Shown: positions 8,078 to 18,155, numbered from the stretch's first letter. The stretch is 64,000 nucleotides of DNA from Pseudomonas entomophila (GCF_029193575.1 NZ_JARGCS010000007.1:62001-126000), one strand, 5' to 3'. Made by a program: numbers and translations. Notes: generated by a model not told the origin, from the letters alone.

Positions 8078-10333
8078 CTATTTGCGCAACAGGCGCAAGC
8101 CATTGAACACCACCAGCAGGCTCACGCCCATGTCGGCGAACACCGCCATCCACAGGGTGGCCATGCCGGCGAAGGTGATCGCCAGGAATATCGCCTTGAC
8201 CCCCAACGCCAGGACGATGTTCTGGATCAGGACTGCGGCGCTTTGGCGCGACAGCCTGACGAACGCCGGGATCTTGCGCAAATCGTCGTCCATCAACGCC
8301 ACGTCGGCTGTCTCGATGGCGGTGTCGGTGCCGGCGGCGGCCATGGCGAAGCCAATCTCGGCGCGGGCCAGGGCCGGCGCGTCGTTGATGCCGTCGCCGA
8401 CCATGCCCACTCGGTGACCCTGGGCATACAGGGCCTCGATGCTCTTGAGCTTGTCGGCTGGCAGCAGGTTGCCCTCGGCGCGGTCGATGCCCACCTGGGC
8501 GGCGATGGCCTGGGCGGTATGCGGGTTGTCGCCGGTGAGCATCACGGTCTTGATGCCCAGTTCGTGAAGCTCGGCGATGGCTTGGCGGCTGCTGTCCTTG
8601 ACCGTGTCGGCCACGGCGAACAATGCCAGCGGGCCTGAGCGGTCGAGCAACAACACCACGGTCTTGCCCTGGCGCTCCAACTGGTCCAGTTCGGCTTCCA
8701 ATTGCGGCGAGCAAAGGCCCAATTCCTCGACCAGGCGGTGGTTGCCCAAATGGTAGGCCTCACCGTCGATCTCGCCACGCACGCCACGACCGGCCAACGC
8801 CACGAATTCCTTGACCTCGGCCAGGGCGACGCCTTGCTCGCCAGCCTGCTGGGCGATGGCGCGCGACACCGGGTGGTCGGAGCGCTCGCCAAGGCTGGCG
8901 GCCAAGGCTTGGGCGCGGCCTTCGAACAGCGGGTCGAGCACCTTGAAGTCGGTTTGCACAGGCTTGCCGTGGGTGATGGTGCCGGTCTTGTCCAGGGCCA
9001 GGAAGTCCAGCTTGCGACCGCCTTCGAGGTACACCCCGCCCTTGATCAGAATGCCCTTGCGCGCCGCCGCAGCCAGGCCGCTGACGATGGTCACCGGGGT
9101 GGAGATCACCAGTGCGCACGGGCAGGCCACCACCAGCAGCACCAAGGCGCGGTAGACCCAGTCGAACCAGGCGCCGGCCATGAACAGCGGCGGAATCACC
9201 GCCACCAGCAGGGCCACGGCGAACACCGCGGGGGTGTAGATGCGCGAGAACTGATCGACGAAGCGCTGGGTCGGCGCCCGTGCGCCCTGGGCTTCCTCCA
9301 CGGCCTTGATGATCCGCGCCAGGGTCGACTGGCCGGCGGCGGCGCTCACCCGGTACTCCAGGGCGCCGGCCTGGTTGATGGTGCCGGCGAACAGCTTGTC
9401 GCCCGGGGCCTTTTCGACGGGCAGGCTTTCGCCGGTGATCGGCGCCTGATCGACGCTGGATTGCCCATTGACCACTTCGCCGTCCAGGCCGATGCGCTCA
9501 CCGGGCCGTACCCGCGCCAGGGCGCCGATGGCCACCTCGCGCACTTCCACCTCGCGCCATTGGCCGTCGGCCTGCTGCACCGTGGCCATGTCCGGGGTCA
9601 GTTGCATCAGGCCGCTGATGGCATTGCGCGCGCGGTCCAGGGAGCGGGCCTCGATCAACTCGGCGATCGTGAACAGCACCATGACCATCGCCGCTTCCGG
9701 CCACTGGCCGATCAATACGGCGCCGGTCACGGCGATGCTCATCAGTGCGTTGATGTTGAGGTTGCGGTTCTTCAGGGCGATCCAGCCCTTCTTGTAGGTG
9801 CCCAGGCCACAACCCAGGATGGCCGCCAGCGCCAGCAGCGCCACCAGCCACTCCGGCGCCAGGGTGGCGAAGTGCACGACCTCGGCGGCGATGGCCGCCA
9901 CGCCGGACAACGCCAGTGGCCACCAGCGGGTGGGGCTGGCGGCGGGCGCGCTGGCCGTGCCGTCGTCCTCGTCGGCCAAGGGCTCGGCCTTCATGCCGAG
10001 GCTGTCGATGGCCCGTTCGATCTGCGTGGTGCCATCGTGGGTGTGACGCACGCCGAGCACGCGGTTGATCAGGTTGAACTCCAACTGCTCGATGCCGGCG
10101 AGCTTGCCCAGCTTGTCCTGGATCAGGTTCTGCTCGGTCGGGCAGTCCATGGCCTGGATGCGGAAGCGGCTCAGCCGCGCGCCGGCACTGGCCTTCTCGG
10201 TCAGCTGCACGAAGGCCGGCGCAACGGCGCTGGAGCCGCAGCAGCTGTGGGCATGGGTGTCGTGGCAAGGGCTTTTGCCGCTGTGGTCGTGGTCATGCTT
10301 GTGTTCGTGGTCATGGCTGACGGGCTGGTTCAT
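8078..10333 (-). CDS. cadA: Cadmium/zinc-exporting P1B-type ATPase
   Basis: Exports Cd2+/Zn2+/Pb2+ across the inner membrane using ATP. The 751-residue protein has a histidine-rich N-terminus (HDHEHKHDHDH), a heavy-metal-associated domain with MDCPTE (C64) and reduced GMxCxxC character, transmembrane metal site CPC at 404-406, phosphorylation motif DKTGT with D448, GDNPHTAQAIA and MVGDGINDAPAL. I start at 10333, where the His-rich tail begins; the longer frame to 10582 crosses the operator and the cadR gene. It is divergent from cadR and carries the palindromic operator in its promoter, so metal-bound CadR should induce it. Confidence 0.95.
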   Translation of the reverse strand: MNQPVSHDHEHKHDHDHSGKSPCHDTHAHSCCGSSAVAPAFVQLTEKASAGARLSRFRIQAMDCPTEQNLIQDKLGKLAGIEQLEFNLINRVLGVRHTHDGTTQIERAIDSLGMKAEPLADEDDGTASAPAASPTRWWPLALSGVAAIAAEVVHFATLAPEWLVALLALAAILGCGLGTYKKGWIALKNRNLNINALMSIAVTGAVLIGQWPEAAMVMVLFTIAELIEARSLDRARNAISGLMQLTPDMATVQQADGQWREVEVREVAIGALARVRPGERIGLDGEVVNGQSSVDQAPITGESLPVEKAPGDKLFAGTINQAGALEYRVSAAAGQSTLARIIKAVEEAQGARAPTQRFVDQFSRIYTPAVFAVALLVAVIPPLFMAGAWFDWVYRALVLLVVACPCALVISTPVTIVSGLAAAARKGILIKGGVYLEGGRKLDFLALDKTGTITHGKPVQTDFKVLDPLFEGRAQALAASLGERSDHPVSRAIAQQAGEQGVALAEVKEFVALAGRGVRGEIDGEAYHLGNHRLVEELGLCSPQLEAELDQLERQGKTVVLLLDRSGPLALFAVADTVKDSSRQAIAELHELGIKTVMLTGDNPHTAQAIAAQVGIDRAEGNLLPADKLKSIEALYAQGHRVGMVGDGINDAPALARAEIGFAMAAAGTDTAIETADVALMDDDLRKIPAFVRLSRQSAAVLIQNIVLALGVKAIFLAITFAGMATLWMAVFADMGVSLLVVFNGLRLLRK

Positions 10334-10394
10334 GGGCTCATCCTTAATCAAGAGCACGCCTGTCGCCCCGCACAGGGGGCGGGTCAGGTGGATG

Positions 10395-10431
10395 TTGCCA
10401 AGTGAACACCCTGTAGCCACTATAGGGTCAA
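10395..10431. promoter_or_regulatory. cadA/cadR divergent promoter with CadR operator
   Basis: The palindrome at 10408-10428 (ACCCTGTAG, CCA, CTATAGGGT; 8 of 9 paired bases) lies between promoter elements on both strands. For cadA (minus) the -35 TTGACC is at 10431-10426 and a poor -10 TTCACT at 10406-10401, with a 19-bp spacer typical of MerR-regulated promoters. For cadR (plus) TTGCCA at 10395-10400 and TATAGG at 10421-10426 are 20 bp apart. One operator could therefore control both genes. Confidence 0.8.
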
Positions 10432-10453
10432 GCATCCTTTCGGAGATTTCGTC

Positions 10454-10897
10454 ATGAAGATCGGAGAACTGGCCAAGGCCACCGATTGCGCCGTGGAAAC
10501 CATCCGCTACTACGAACGCGAACAGCTGCTGCCGGAACCGGCCCGCAGCGATGGCAACTACCGGCTGTACACCCAGGCACACGTCGAGCGCCTGACGTTC
10601 ATCCGCAACTGCCGCACGCTGGACATGACCCTGGACGAAATCCGCAGCCTGCTAAGCCTGCGCGACAGCCCGGAGGGGCAATGCGGTAGCGTCAATGCGT
10701 TGATCGATGAACATATCGCCCATGTGCAGGCGCGGATCGATGGGCTGGTGGCGTTGCAGGCGCAGTTGGTGGACCTGCGCCGACAGTGCAGCGCGCAGGG
10801 GGCGGAGTGCGCGATCCTGCAACAGTTGGAGGTCAATGGGGCGGTATCGGTGCCGGACACCGAGCATTCCCATGTGGGGCGCAGCCACGGGCACTGA
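10454..10897 (+). CDS. cadR: Cd(II)-responsive MerR-family regulator CadR
   Basis: Metal sensor controlling cadA. The 147-residue protein has the MerR DNA-binding domain (MKIGELAKATDCAVETIRYYEREQLLPEP), a dimerisation helix, the three metal-binding cysteines C77, C112 and C119 expected in CadR, and a histidine-rich tail (TEHSHVGRSHGH) that provides a second metal site in the known P. putida protein. Length is identical to that known CadR. A GGAG ribosome site precedes the ATG. The shared palindrome upstream implies autoregulation. Confidence 0.95.
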   Translation: MKIGELAKATDCAVETIRYYEREQLLPEPARSDGNYRLYTQAHVERLTFIRNCRTLDMTLDEIRSLLSLRDSPEGQCGSVNALIDEHIAHVQARIDGLVALQAQLVDLRRQCSAQGAECAILQQLEVNGAVSVPDTEHSHVGRSHGH

Positions 10898-10938
10898 TCG
10901 TTAGCGAAGGTGCCCGCGAAAGGAGACGCGATCCTGGC

Positions 10939-11910
10939 TCAGACCGCCATCGGCGCCGTCAGCGGCGCATGGTGCTCGTAGCCTTCCAGCCAGAAATCGC
11001 TCGGCTCGATCTTCTCCAGCCACTCTGGCTCGTACTTGCCCGTCTCGGCGAACGCCGGCACCCGGTCACTGATCACCAGCTTCGGTGCCGCCAGCGGCTC
11101 GCGCTTCATCTGCTCGCCCAGCATGTCGAGGTGGTTCTCGTACACGTGCGCATCGCCGATGAAGTAGGTGAACCAGCGCGGGGTGTAGCCGGTCAGGCGG
11201 CCGAACAACGACAGCAGCGCCGCGCCCTCGGTGAGGTTGAACGGCGTGCCCAAGCCCAGGTCGTTGGAGCGGATGTAGAGGGTCAGGGAGATTTCCCTGG
11301 TCTCGACATTCGGGTGGAACTGGTACAGCAGGTGGCACGGCGGCAGGGCCATTTCATCGAGCTGGGCGCAGTTCCAGCCGTGGAACAGGATGCGCCGGCT
11401 GCCCGGGTCGTGGGCGATGGTGTCCAGGCACTGGCGCACCTGGTCGATGGCCTTGTACAGGATGACGAACGCCTGGCCATCTTCCTCGTCGCGGGCGATC
11501 TGGCGGAAACCGGCCTGCTCGGCCATCGCGATGGCCGCCGGGTTGCTCAGCGCGACGCGCTTGTAGCCCGGCCATTGGCGCCACTGCACGCCGTAGATCT
11601 CACCAAGGTCGTCGTGGCCCTGGCGGAACGGGTTGGCCAGCCACTGGGCGTTCTCGTTGGCGTTCTGGTCCCAGACCTTGCAGCCCAGCTCGCGGAACTC
11701 GCCGGCGTTCTTCACGCCACGCAGGAAGCCGACCATCTCGCCGATCGCCGACTTGAACGCCAGCTTGCGCGTGGTCACCGCGGGGAAGCCCTTCTGCAGG
11801 TCGAAGCGCAGCATGGCGCCCGGCAGGCTGATGGTGCGCACGCCGGTGCGATTCTGCTGCAGCGTGCCGTTGTCGATGACCTCACGGACCAGGTCTAGGT
11901 ACTGTTTCAT
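10939..11910 (-). CDS. thyA: Thymidylate synthase, long variant
   Basis: Methylates dUMP to dTMP with methylene-tetrahydrofolate. The 323-residue protein has the dUMP-binding and catalytic segment [13 protein letters not shown] with the nucleophilic cysteine, [14 protein letters not shown], and [12 protein letters not shown]. It is about 60 residues longer than the E. coli type; part of the extra length is a segment between GVQWRQWPG and [12 protein letters not shown] that includes an acidic stretch (RDEEDG). The catalytic residues remain, so it should be active. It lies downstream of lgt on the same strand, 48 bp away. Confidence 0.95.
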   Translation of the reverse strand: MKQYLDLVREVIDNGTLQQNRTGVRTISLPGAMLRFDLQKGFPAVTTRKLAFKSAIGEMVGFLRGVKNAGEFRELGCKVWDQNANENAQWLANPFRQGHDDLGEIYGVQWRQWPGYKRVALSNPAAIAMAEQAGFRQIARDEEDGQAFVILYKAIDQVRQCLDTIAHDPGSRRILFHGWNCAQLDEMALPPCHLLYQFHPNVETREISLTLYIRSNDLGLGTPFNLTEGAALLSLFGRLTGYTPRWFTYFIGDAHVYENHLDMLGEQMKREPLAAPKLVISDRVPAFAETGKYEPEWLEKIEPSDFWLEGYEHHAPLTAPMAV

Positions 11911-11928
11911 GGCTTACCTGTAACGAGA

Positions 11929-11953
11929 ACGGCAGGGGGATCACCCCTGCCGT
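11929..11953 (-). terminator. Hairpin between lgt and thyA
   Basis: Perfect 10-bp stem (ACGGCAGGGG / CCCCTGCCGT) with a 5-base loop, in the 48-bp gap between the two minus-strand genes. No U-run follows, so partial attenuation or transcript protection is more likely than full termination. Confidence 0.5.
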
Positions 11954-11958
11954 GGGAT

Positions 11959-12768
11959 TCAGTGGGCGGGTGTCGCCGTGGGCTTGCGATTATAAGCCCA
12001 CCAGATCAAGGCGAGCCCACCGACGATCATCGGCACGCAGAGAATCTGACCCATGGTCAGCCAACCCCAGGCCAGGTAGCCGAGCTGGGCGTCCGGCACG
12101 CGGACGAACTCGACGATGAAGCGGAAGATGCCGTAGAACAGCGCGAACATGCCCGACACCGCCATGGTCGGCCGCGGCTTGCGCGAATACAGCCAGAGGA
12201 TGACGAACAGCGCCACGCCTTCCAGGGCGAACTGGTACAGCTGCGACGGGTGGCGCGGCAGCTGGGCCGGGTCGCTGAACGGTGGGAACACCATGGCCCA
12301 CGGCACGTCGGTGGCCTTGCCCCACAGCTCGGCGTTGATGAAGTTGCCGATACGCCCGGCGCCCAGGCCGATCGGCACCATCGGCGCGACGAAGTCCATC
12401 AGCTCGAAGAACGACTTGTTGTTGCGCTTGCCGAACCATACCGCCGCCAGCATCACGCCGATGAAGCCGCCGTGGAACGACATGCCGCCCTTCCACACCT
12501 CGAAGATCAGCGTCGGGTTGCTCAGGTACTGGTGCAGGTCGTAGAACAGCACGTAGCCCAGGCGCCCACCGACGATCACCCCCATCGACAGCCAGAACAC
12601 CAGGTCGGAGAGTTTCTCGCGCGTCCAGGTGGGGTCGAAGCGGTGCAACCGGCGCGAGGCGAGCAGCCAGGCGCCGCCGATGCCAATCAGGTACATCAGG
12701 CCGTACCAGTGGATTTTCAGCGGCCCGATGGCCAGGGCCACGGGGTCGATCTGCGGGTAAGGCAGCAT
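11959..12768 (-). CDS. lgt: Prolipoprotein diacylglyceryl transferase
   Basis: Transfers diacylglycerol from phosphatidylglycerol to the lipobox cysteine of prolipoproteins, in the inner membrane. The 269-residue polytopic protein has the Lgt signature [15 protein letters not shown] with R139 (E. coli R143), and H99 in MSFHGG (E. coli H103). About seven TM segments are visible. It lies 10 bp downstream of the TauE-type permease gene on the same strand and precedes thyA, the order also known in P. aeruginosa. Confidence 0.97.
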   Translation of the reverse strand: MLPYPQIDPVALAIGPLKIHWYGLMYLIGIGGAWLLASRRLHRFDPTWTREKLSDLVFWLSMGVIVGGRLGYVLFYDLHQYLSNPTLIFEVWKGGMSFHGGFIGVMLAAVWFGKRNNKSFFELMDFVAPMVPIGLGAGRIGNFINAELWGKATDVPWAMVFPPFSDPAQLPRHPSQLYQFALEGVALFVILWLYSRKPRPTMAVSGMFALFYGIFRFIVEFVRVPDAQLGYLAWGWLTMGQILCVPMIVGGLALIWWAYNRKPTATPAH

Positions 12769-12778
12769 GGTGGGTCCT

Positions 12779-13561
12779 CTAGATCAAAAAACTAAGGCCG
12801 ACGCAGAACAGCAGCGCGGCGAACAGGCGCTTGAGCAGGCGCGGCGACAGCGTGTGCGCCAGCCGCGCGCCGAAGCGGGCGAAGAACATGCTGGTCAGGG
12901 CAATGCCGACCAGCGCCGGCAGGTACACGTAGCCCAGGCTGTGCTCGGGCAGATGCGCCTCGTGCCAACCCAGGACGATGAAACTCAGGGCACTGGCCGC
13001 GGCGATGGGCAGGCCGCAGGCCGAAGAGGTGGCCACCGCCTGCTGCATGGGCAAGCTGCGCCAGGTCAGGAACGGCACGGTCAGCGAGCCGCCACCGATG
13101 CCGAAGATCGCCGAGGCCCAGCCAATGAAGCCACCGGCGCCGATCAGCCCCGGCTGGCCGGGGATGCCGCGGCTGGCCTTGGGTTTGAGGTCCAGGGCCA
13201 TCTGCAGCGAGACCAGCAAGGCGAAGGTGCCGATGATCTTCTGCAGCATCGGGCCTTGGATCAACGAGGCGGTCTTGGCGCCGATGCCGGCACCGATGAG
13301 GATGCCGACGGTCATCCACAGGAAGATCGGCCAGCGCACCGCGCCCTTGCGCTGGTGCTCGAGCACGGCGTTGACCGAGGTGAAGACGATGGTCGCCAGG
13401 GAGGTGCCGACCGCCAGGTGGGTCAATACCGAAGGGTCGAAGCCTTGCAGGGTGAAGCTGAACACCAGCACCGGCACGATGATGATGCCGCCGCCCACGC
13501 CGAACAGGCCAGCGAGCACGCCGGCGCACGCGCCCAACAGCAGATAGAGAACGAATTCCAT
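12779..13561 (-). CDS. TauE/SafE-family (TSUP) membrane permease
   Basis: A 260-residue protein of the sulfite-exporter TauE/SafE family, with about eight TM segments and two glycine-rich repeats ([20 protein letters not shown] at the N-terminus and [16 protein letters not shown] in the second half) that mark the internal duplication. Members move sulfite or small organosulfur and organic acid anions; the substrate here is unknown. It is first of a run permease-lgt-thyA, and diverges from the NRDE gene with 131 bp between them for promoters. Confidence 0.88.
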   Translation of the reverse strand: MEFVLYLLLGACAGVLAGLFGVGGGIIIVPVLVFSFTLQGFDPSVLTHLAVGTSLATIVFTSVNAVLEHQRKGAVRWPIFLWMTVGILIGAGIGAKTASLIQGPMLQKIIGTFALLVSLQMALDLKPKASRGIPGQPGLIGAGGFIGWASAIFGIGGGSLTVPFLTWRSLPMQQAVATSSACGLPIAAASALSFIVLGWHEAHLPEHSLGYVYLPALVGIALTSMFFARFGARLAHTLSPRLLKRLFAALLFCVGLSFLI

Positions 13562-13692
13562 TCGCCGCCCCAGTGGAAATCAATCCGGCATGGTAACGGA
13601 TGCCAGCCCCGGCGCTCTAGTGAACTCTGTGTCAGGTGATGGCTAGCCACAGGCGCAGTGGGTAGAGTGGCGGAAAACACAGAGGCCAACCT

Positions 13693-14439
13693 ATGTGCCT
13701 GATCGTATTCGCCTGGCGGCCTGGGCACGCCCTGCCGCTGGTGGTCGCGGCCAACCGCGACGAATTCTATGCCCGGCCCACCCAGGCCTTGGCGGCCTGG
13801 GACGATGCCCCCGGGGTGCACGCCGGGCGTGACCTGGAAGCCGGCGGCAGTTGGCTTGGGGTCGGCCCCGGCGGGCGTTTCGCCGCGCTGACCAATATCC
13901 GCGACCCGCAGCAGCCACAGGGCCCACGCTCGCGCGGCGAGCTGGTGGCCGCGTACCTGCGTGGCGATCTCGGGGTGGAGGCCTACCTGGACCAGGTCGC
14001 CAGCCACAGTGCGCAGTATTCGGGGTTCAACCTGCTGGTGGGGGATGGGCGCCAGCTCGGCTACCTGCATGCCCACGAGCCGGCGCCGCGGCTGTTGGCG
14101 CCTGGGGTGTACGGGGTATCGAACGCCGGGCTGGACACGCCGTGGCCAAAGCTGGTCAAGGCGCGGCGGGCACTGGAGGCGGAACTGCCGTTAGCCGACC
14201 CGCAGCGTTTGCTGGCACTGCTCGCCGATGGCGCGACGGCGGCGGATGGGGAGTTGCCGGACACGGGCGTGGGGCTGGCCACCGAGCGCTTGCTGTCGAG
14301 CGTGTTCATTGCCAGCCAGAGCTATGGGACGCGGGCGAGTACCGTGTTGATCGTCGACGATCGCGGCCAGAGGCGCATGATCGAGCGCAGTTTCGGGCCG
14401 TTTGGCGGTCACCTCGGCGAAGTCGAACTACGACTCTGA
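13693..14439 (+). CDS. NRDE (TANGO2-like) family protein
   Basis: A 248-residue protein beginning MCLIVFAWRP and carrying the family-defining NRDE at residues 21-24, followed by GVHAGRDLEAGGSWLGV and FAALTNIRDP. The N-terminal cysteine after Met is conserved, and an N-terminal-nucleophile-type hydrolase fold has been suggested for the family. The eukaryotic relative TANGO2 has been tied to haem and lipid handling, but the bacterial role is not established. It is alone on the plus strand, between divergent minus-strand units. Confidence 0.88.
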   Translation: MCLIVFAWRPGHALPLVVAANRDEFYARPTQALAAWDDAPGVHAGRDLEAGGSWLGVGPGGRFAALTNIRDPQQPQGPRSRGELVAAYLRGDLGVEAYLDQVASHSAQYSGFNLLVGDGRQLGYLHAHEPAPRLLAPGVYGVSNAGLDTPWPKLVKARRALEAELPLADPQRLLALLADGATAADGELPDTGVGLATERLLSSVFIASQSYGTRASTVLIVDDRGQRRMIERSFGPFGGHLGEVELRL

Positions 14440-14478
14440 CACCCTTGCAAGCCCGCTCCTACAAAGGGCGTGCGTGTG

Positions 14479-16752
14479 TCAGAGCGTTTTATTCGGCCCG
14501 ATCATCCGCGCCAGCCCGAGGTTCTTCAGCGCCAGTTGCAACGCGCTGTGGATCACCTGCGGGTTGTCATGCCCCATGGCCTCGGTCAGCAGCTCGCGGG
14601 CCTTGCTCATGTTGATCTGGCGCAGCATCCACTTGACCTTCGGAAGGTTGGTGGCGTTCATCGACAGGCTGTCGAAGCCCATGGCCATGAGCAGGATCGC
14701 CGCCGCCGGGTCACCGGCCATCTCGCCGCAGATGCTCACCGGCTTGCCTTCGGCATGGGCATCGCGCACCACGGTCTGCAAGGCCTGCAGCACTGCCGGG
14801 TGGAGGTAGTCGTAGAGGTCGGCGACGCGCGGGTTGTTGCGGTCGACCGCCAGCAGGTACTGGGTCAGGTCGTTGGAGCCGACCGAGAGGAAGTCCACCT
14901 GGCGCGCCAGCTCCTTGGTCTGGTACACGGCGGCGGGAATCTCCACCATCACACCGACCGGCGGCATCGGCACGTCGGTGCCTTCGTCGCGCACCTCGCC
15001 CCAGGCGCGGTGGATCAGGTGCAGCGCCTCCTCCAGCTCGTGGATGCCGGAGATCATCGGCAACAGGATGCGCAGGTTGTTCAGCCCCTCGCTGGCCTTG
15101 AGCATGGCGCGGGTCTGCACCAGGAAGATTTCCGGGTGGTCGAGGGTGACGCGGATGCCGCGCCAGCCGAGGAACGGGTTCTCTTCCTTGATCGGGAAGT
15201 ACGACAGCGCCTTGTCGCCGCCGATGTCGAGGGTGCGCATGGTCACCGGCAGCGGGTGGAAGGCCGCCAGTTGCTCGCGGTAGATCGCCAGCTGTTCCTT
15301 CTCGCTGGGGAAGCGCTGGTTGATCATGAACGGCACTTCGGTGCGGTACAGGCCCACGCCCTCGGCGCCGCGCTGCTGGGCGCGGGCGACGTCGGCGAGC
15401 AGGCCGGTGTTGACCCACAGCGGCATGCGGTGGCCGTCCGGGGTCACGCAGGGCAGCTCGCGCAGGGCGTCCAGGCCCTGGGCCAGCTGGCGCTCCTCCT
15501 CGACCACGTCGCTGTACTGCTTGCGCAGCACGTCGCTGGGGTTGGTGAACACCTCGCCCTTGTAGCCGTCGACGATCATCTCGATGCCGTCGACCTTCGA
15601 GTACGGCAGGTCGACCAGGCCCATCACCGTCGGGATGCCCATGGCCCGGGCCAGGATCGCCACGTGGGAGTTGCCCGAACCGAGCACCGAGACCAGGCCC
15701 ACCAGCTTGCCTTCCGGCACTTCGCCGAGCATGGCCGGGGTCAGTTCTTCGCTGACCAGGATGGTGTTGTCGGCATACACCAGCGATTGCGAGCGGGCTT
15801 CCTGCAGGTAGGCGAGCAGGCGGCGGCCGAGGTCCTTGACGTCGGAAGCGCGCTCGCGCAGGTAGTCGTCGTCCATCAGCTCGAAGCGGCTGACGTGTTC
15901 GCCAACCACCTGGCGCAGGGCACCCTGGGCCCACTGGCCGGTCTTGATGACCTCGACCACCTCGCCACCCAAGGCGGCGTCTTCGAGCATCATCAGGTAC
16001 ACATCGAACAGCGCGCGCTCTTCCGGGCGCAGCTGCGTGGCGAGCTTGGCCGAGAGCTTGCGCATGTCGGCGCGCACGCCTTCGAGGGCGTTGTTGAAGA
16101 GTTTCAGTTCGGCGTCGATGTCATCGACGGTCTTCTCCGGCACCACCTCGAGGTCGGCGGGCGGCAGCATCACCACGGCACGGCCGACGGCGGCGCCCGG
16201 CGAGCCCGGCACGCCGACGAAGCGTGCCTCCTGGATGCCCTTGCCCTGGCGGCCCAGGCCACGAATGGAGCCGGTGGCCTCGGCGTGGGCGATGACCCCG
16301 GCGAGCTGCGCGCTCATGGTCACCAGGAAGGCTTCCTCGCCTTCGTCGAACTGGCGGCGTTCCTTCTGCTGGATGACCAACACCCCGACCACGCGGCGGT
16401 GGTGGATGATCGGCGCGCCGAGGAAAGACGCGAAGCGCTCCTCGCCGGTTTCGGCGAAGTAGCGGTAGCGCGGGTGGTCGGCGGCGTTCTCCAGGTTCAG
16501 CGGTTCTTCGCGGGTGCCGACCAGGCCGACCAGGCCCTCGTTGGGCGCCATGCTGACCTTGCCGATGGAGCGCTTGTTCAGGCCTTCGGAGGCCATCAGC
16601 ACGAAGCGGTTGGTCTCCGGGTCGAGCAGGTAGACCGAGCAGACCTGGCTGCCCATGGCTTCCTTGACGCGCAAGACAATGATCCCCAACGCCGTCTTGA
16701 GATCTTTGGCGGAGTTCACTTCCTGGACGATCTTGCGCAGCGTATTGAGCAT
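14479..16752 (-). CDS. ptsP: Phosphoenolpyruvate-protein phosphotransferase PtsP (EI-Ntr)
   Basis: First enzyme of the nitrogen PTS, passing phosphate from PEP to NPr. The 757-residue protein has an N-terminal GAF domain (about residues 15-150, ending in a QKERRQFDEGEE segment), the EI N-domain with phospho-histidine H363 in GSGNSHVAILARAMGIP, and the PEP-binding barrel with TMRTLDIGGDKALSYF and SVGSNDLTQY. Length matches PtsP (about 759). It lies 22 bp downstream of rppH on the same strand, as in P. aeruginosa, so the two are probably cotranscribed. Confidence 0.96.
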   Translation of the reverse strand: MLNTLRKIVQEVNSAKDLKTALGIIVLRVKEAMGSQVCSVYLLDPETNRFVLMASEGLNKRSIGKVSMAPNEGLVGLVGTREEPLNLENAADHPRYRYFAETGEERFASFLGAPIIHHRRVVGVLVIQQKERRQFDEGEEAFLVTMSAQLAGVIAHAEATGSIRGLGRQGKGIQEARFVGVPGSPGAAVGRAVVMLPPADLEVVPEKTVDDIDAELKLFNNALEGVRADMRKLSAKLATQLRPEERALFDVYLMMLEDAALGGEVVEVIKTGQWAQGALRQVVGEHVSRFELMDDDYLRERASDVKDLGRRLLAYLQEARSQSLVYADNTILVSEELTPAMLGEVPEGKLVGLVSVLGSGNSHVAILARAMGIPTVMGLVDLPYSKVDGIEMIVDGYKGEVFTNPSDVLRKQYSDVVEEERQLAQGLDALRELPCVTPDGHRMPLWVNTGLLADVARAQQRGAEGVGLYRTEVPFMINQRFPSEKEQLAIYREQLAAFHPLPVTMRTLDIGGDKALSYFPIKEENPFLGWRGIRVTLDHPEIFLVQTRAMLKASEGLNNLRILLPMISGIHELEEALHLIHRAWGEVRDEGTDVPMPPVGVMVEIPAAVYQTKELARQVDFLSVGSNDLTQYLLAVDRNNPRVADLYDYLHPAVLQALQTVVRDAHAEGKPVSICGEMAGDPAAAILLMAMGFDSLSMNATNLPKVKWMLRQINMSKARELLTEAMGHDNPQVIHSALQLALKNLGLARMIGPNKTL

Positions 16753-16774
16753 GGCTCGGGGTCGGACTCCGTCG

Positions 16775-17254
16775 TCAGTCGCGCGTCAGCAGGCGCGGGG
16801 CTAGCTCTTTCAGGGCGCGGCGGTACACCTCGCGCTTGAATGTCACCACCTGGCCCAGCGGATACCAGTAGCTGACCCAGCGCCAGCCATCGAATTCCGG
16901 TTTGCCGGTGAGGTCCATGCGCACCCGCTGCTCATTACTCACCAGGCGCAACAGGAACCACTTCTGCTTCTGGCCGATGCACAGCGGTTGGCTGTGGGTA
17001 CGGACCAGGCGCTGGGGTAAACGATAACGCAACCAGCCGCGGGTACAGGCAAGAATTTCCACGTCCTCGCGCTCCAGGCCAACTTCTTCGTTCAGCTCGC
17101 GGTACAGGGCATCTTCCGGCGTTTCGTCAGGGTTGATGCCACCCTGGGGAAACTGCCAGGCATCCTGGTTGATCCGCCGAGCCCATAGCACCTGCCCGGC
17201 ATCATTCGTGAGAATGATCCCGACATTGGGGCGAAAACCATCCGGGTCGATCAC
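16775..17254 (-). CDS. rppH: RNA pyrophosphohydrolase, GTG start
   Basis: Removes pyrophosphate from 5'-triphosphorylated RNA and so begins mRNA decay. The Nudix box is [23 protein letters not shown] (about residues 37-59), and the C-terminal [16 protein letters not shown] is typical. I choose the GTG at 17254, giving [17 protein letters not shown] and 159 residues, because this is the family length and start, and a GAGG site lies about 8 bases upstream; the ATG at 17314 would add 20 residues with no family counterpart. It heads the rppH-ptsP unit. Confidence 0.93.
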   Translation of the reverse strand: MIDPDGFRPNVGIILTNDAGQVLWARRINQDAWQFPQGGINPDETPEDALYRELNEEVGLEREDVEILACTRGWLRYRLPQRLVRTHSQPLCIGQKQKWFLLRLVSNEQRVRMDLTGKPEFDGWRWVSYWYPLGQVVTFKREVYRRALKELAPRLLTRD

Positions 17255-17395
17255 GGCAGCAACCTCGAAAACGCATGTCACCGCATTGTTCCACAAAGCC
17301 TGCGAGCGCAGCAACGCGCCCCGCCAAGCTTATGTGCAGCGAGGTGAAAACTCCGTATTCTGCGGGGCTTCCGATTGCTGATTCGAGTGACTGCG

Positions 17396-18052
17396 ATGCG
17401 CCTGGCTTTATTCGACCTGGACAATACCCTCCTCGGCGGCGACAGCGACCATGCCTGGGGTGACTACCTGTGCGAGCGGGGCATCCTCGACCCGGTCGCC
17501 TACAAGAACCGCAACGACGCCTTCTACCAGGACTACCTCAACGGCACCCTGGATCTGCAGGCCTACCTGGCCTTCTCGATGGAAATCCTCGCGGCCACCG
17601 AACCCGCCCAGCTCGACCAGTGGCACCGCGACTTCATGCGCGACTGCATCGAGCCGATCATCCTGCCCAAGGCCGAGGCCTTGCTGCGTCAACACCGCGA
17701 GGCCGGCGACAAGCTGGTGATCATCACCGCCACCAACCGCTTCGTCACCGCGCCGATCGCCCGCCGTCTAGGGGTGCGCACGTTGCTGGCGACCGAGTGC
17801 GAGCGTGATGGCGAGCGCTACACGGGCCGTAGCACCGATATACCCTGCTTCCGTGAAGGCAAGGTGACGCGGCTGCAGCGTTGGATGCTGGAGAATGGGT
17901 ACGGCCTGGAAGGCAGCTACTTCTATAGCGATTCGCTGAACGATGTGCCGCTGCTGGAGCAGGTGGCGCACCCGGTGGCGGTGGACCCGGACCCGAAGCT
18001 GCGTGAAGAGGCGGGGCGCCGGGGGTGGAAGGTCATTTCGCTACGGGATTGA
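17396..18052 (+). CDS. HAD-IB family phosphatase (SerB-like hydrolase)
   Basis: A 218-residue hydrolase with motif [23 protein letters not shown], motif [11 protein letters not shown], motif III lysine in REGKVTRL and motif [16 protein letters not shown]. This pattern is that of the HAD-IB subfamily, related to phosphoserine phosphatase, and histidinol-phosphatase activity has been proposed for some members; the substrate is not clear here. Start at 17396 begins the conserved sequence; it diverges from rppH with 141 bp between them. Confidence 0.88.
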   Translation: MRLALFDLDNTLLGGDSDHAWGDYLCERGILDPVAYKNRNDAFYQDYLNGTLDLQAYLAFSMEILAATEPAQLDQWHRDFMRDCIEPIILPKAEALLRQHREAGDKLVIITATNRFVTAPIARRLGVRTLLATECERDGERYTGRSTDIPCFREGKVTRLQRWMLENGYGLEGSYFYSDSLNDVPLLEQVAHPVAVDPDPKLREEAGRRGWKVISLRD

Positions 18053-18071
18053 GGCGCCTTTCAAGGCCCTG

Positions 18072-18140
18072 GCGCGGGGCAAGCCCGCGCCTGCCGGGAT
18101 TGCGCGGTACGCGTGAAGGCAGGCTTGCCCCGCGATGGCG
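18072..18140. repeat. Inverted pair of REP elements
   Basis: Two REP cores in opposite orientation (GCGGGGCAAGCCCGCGCCTGC and CAGGCTTGCCCCGCGATGG) fill the gap between the convergent HAD gene and the DUF2269 gene. Confidence 0.75.
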
Positions 18141-18155
18141 TCAGTGGCGACACCC

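Noticed and set aside
10334..10582. N-terminal extension of cadA by 83 residues
   Set aside because: It would cross the operator and the 5' part of cadR and has no family counterpart; the His-rich start at 10333 is typical.
14470..16839. 789-codon plus-strand frame opposite ptsP
   Set aside because: Low-complexity antisense frame; ptsP on the other strand has all catalytic motifs.
17255..17314. ATG start for RppH 20 residues upstream
   Set aside because: The GTG at 17254 has a GAGG site and gives the exact family start and length.
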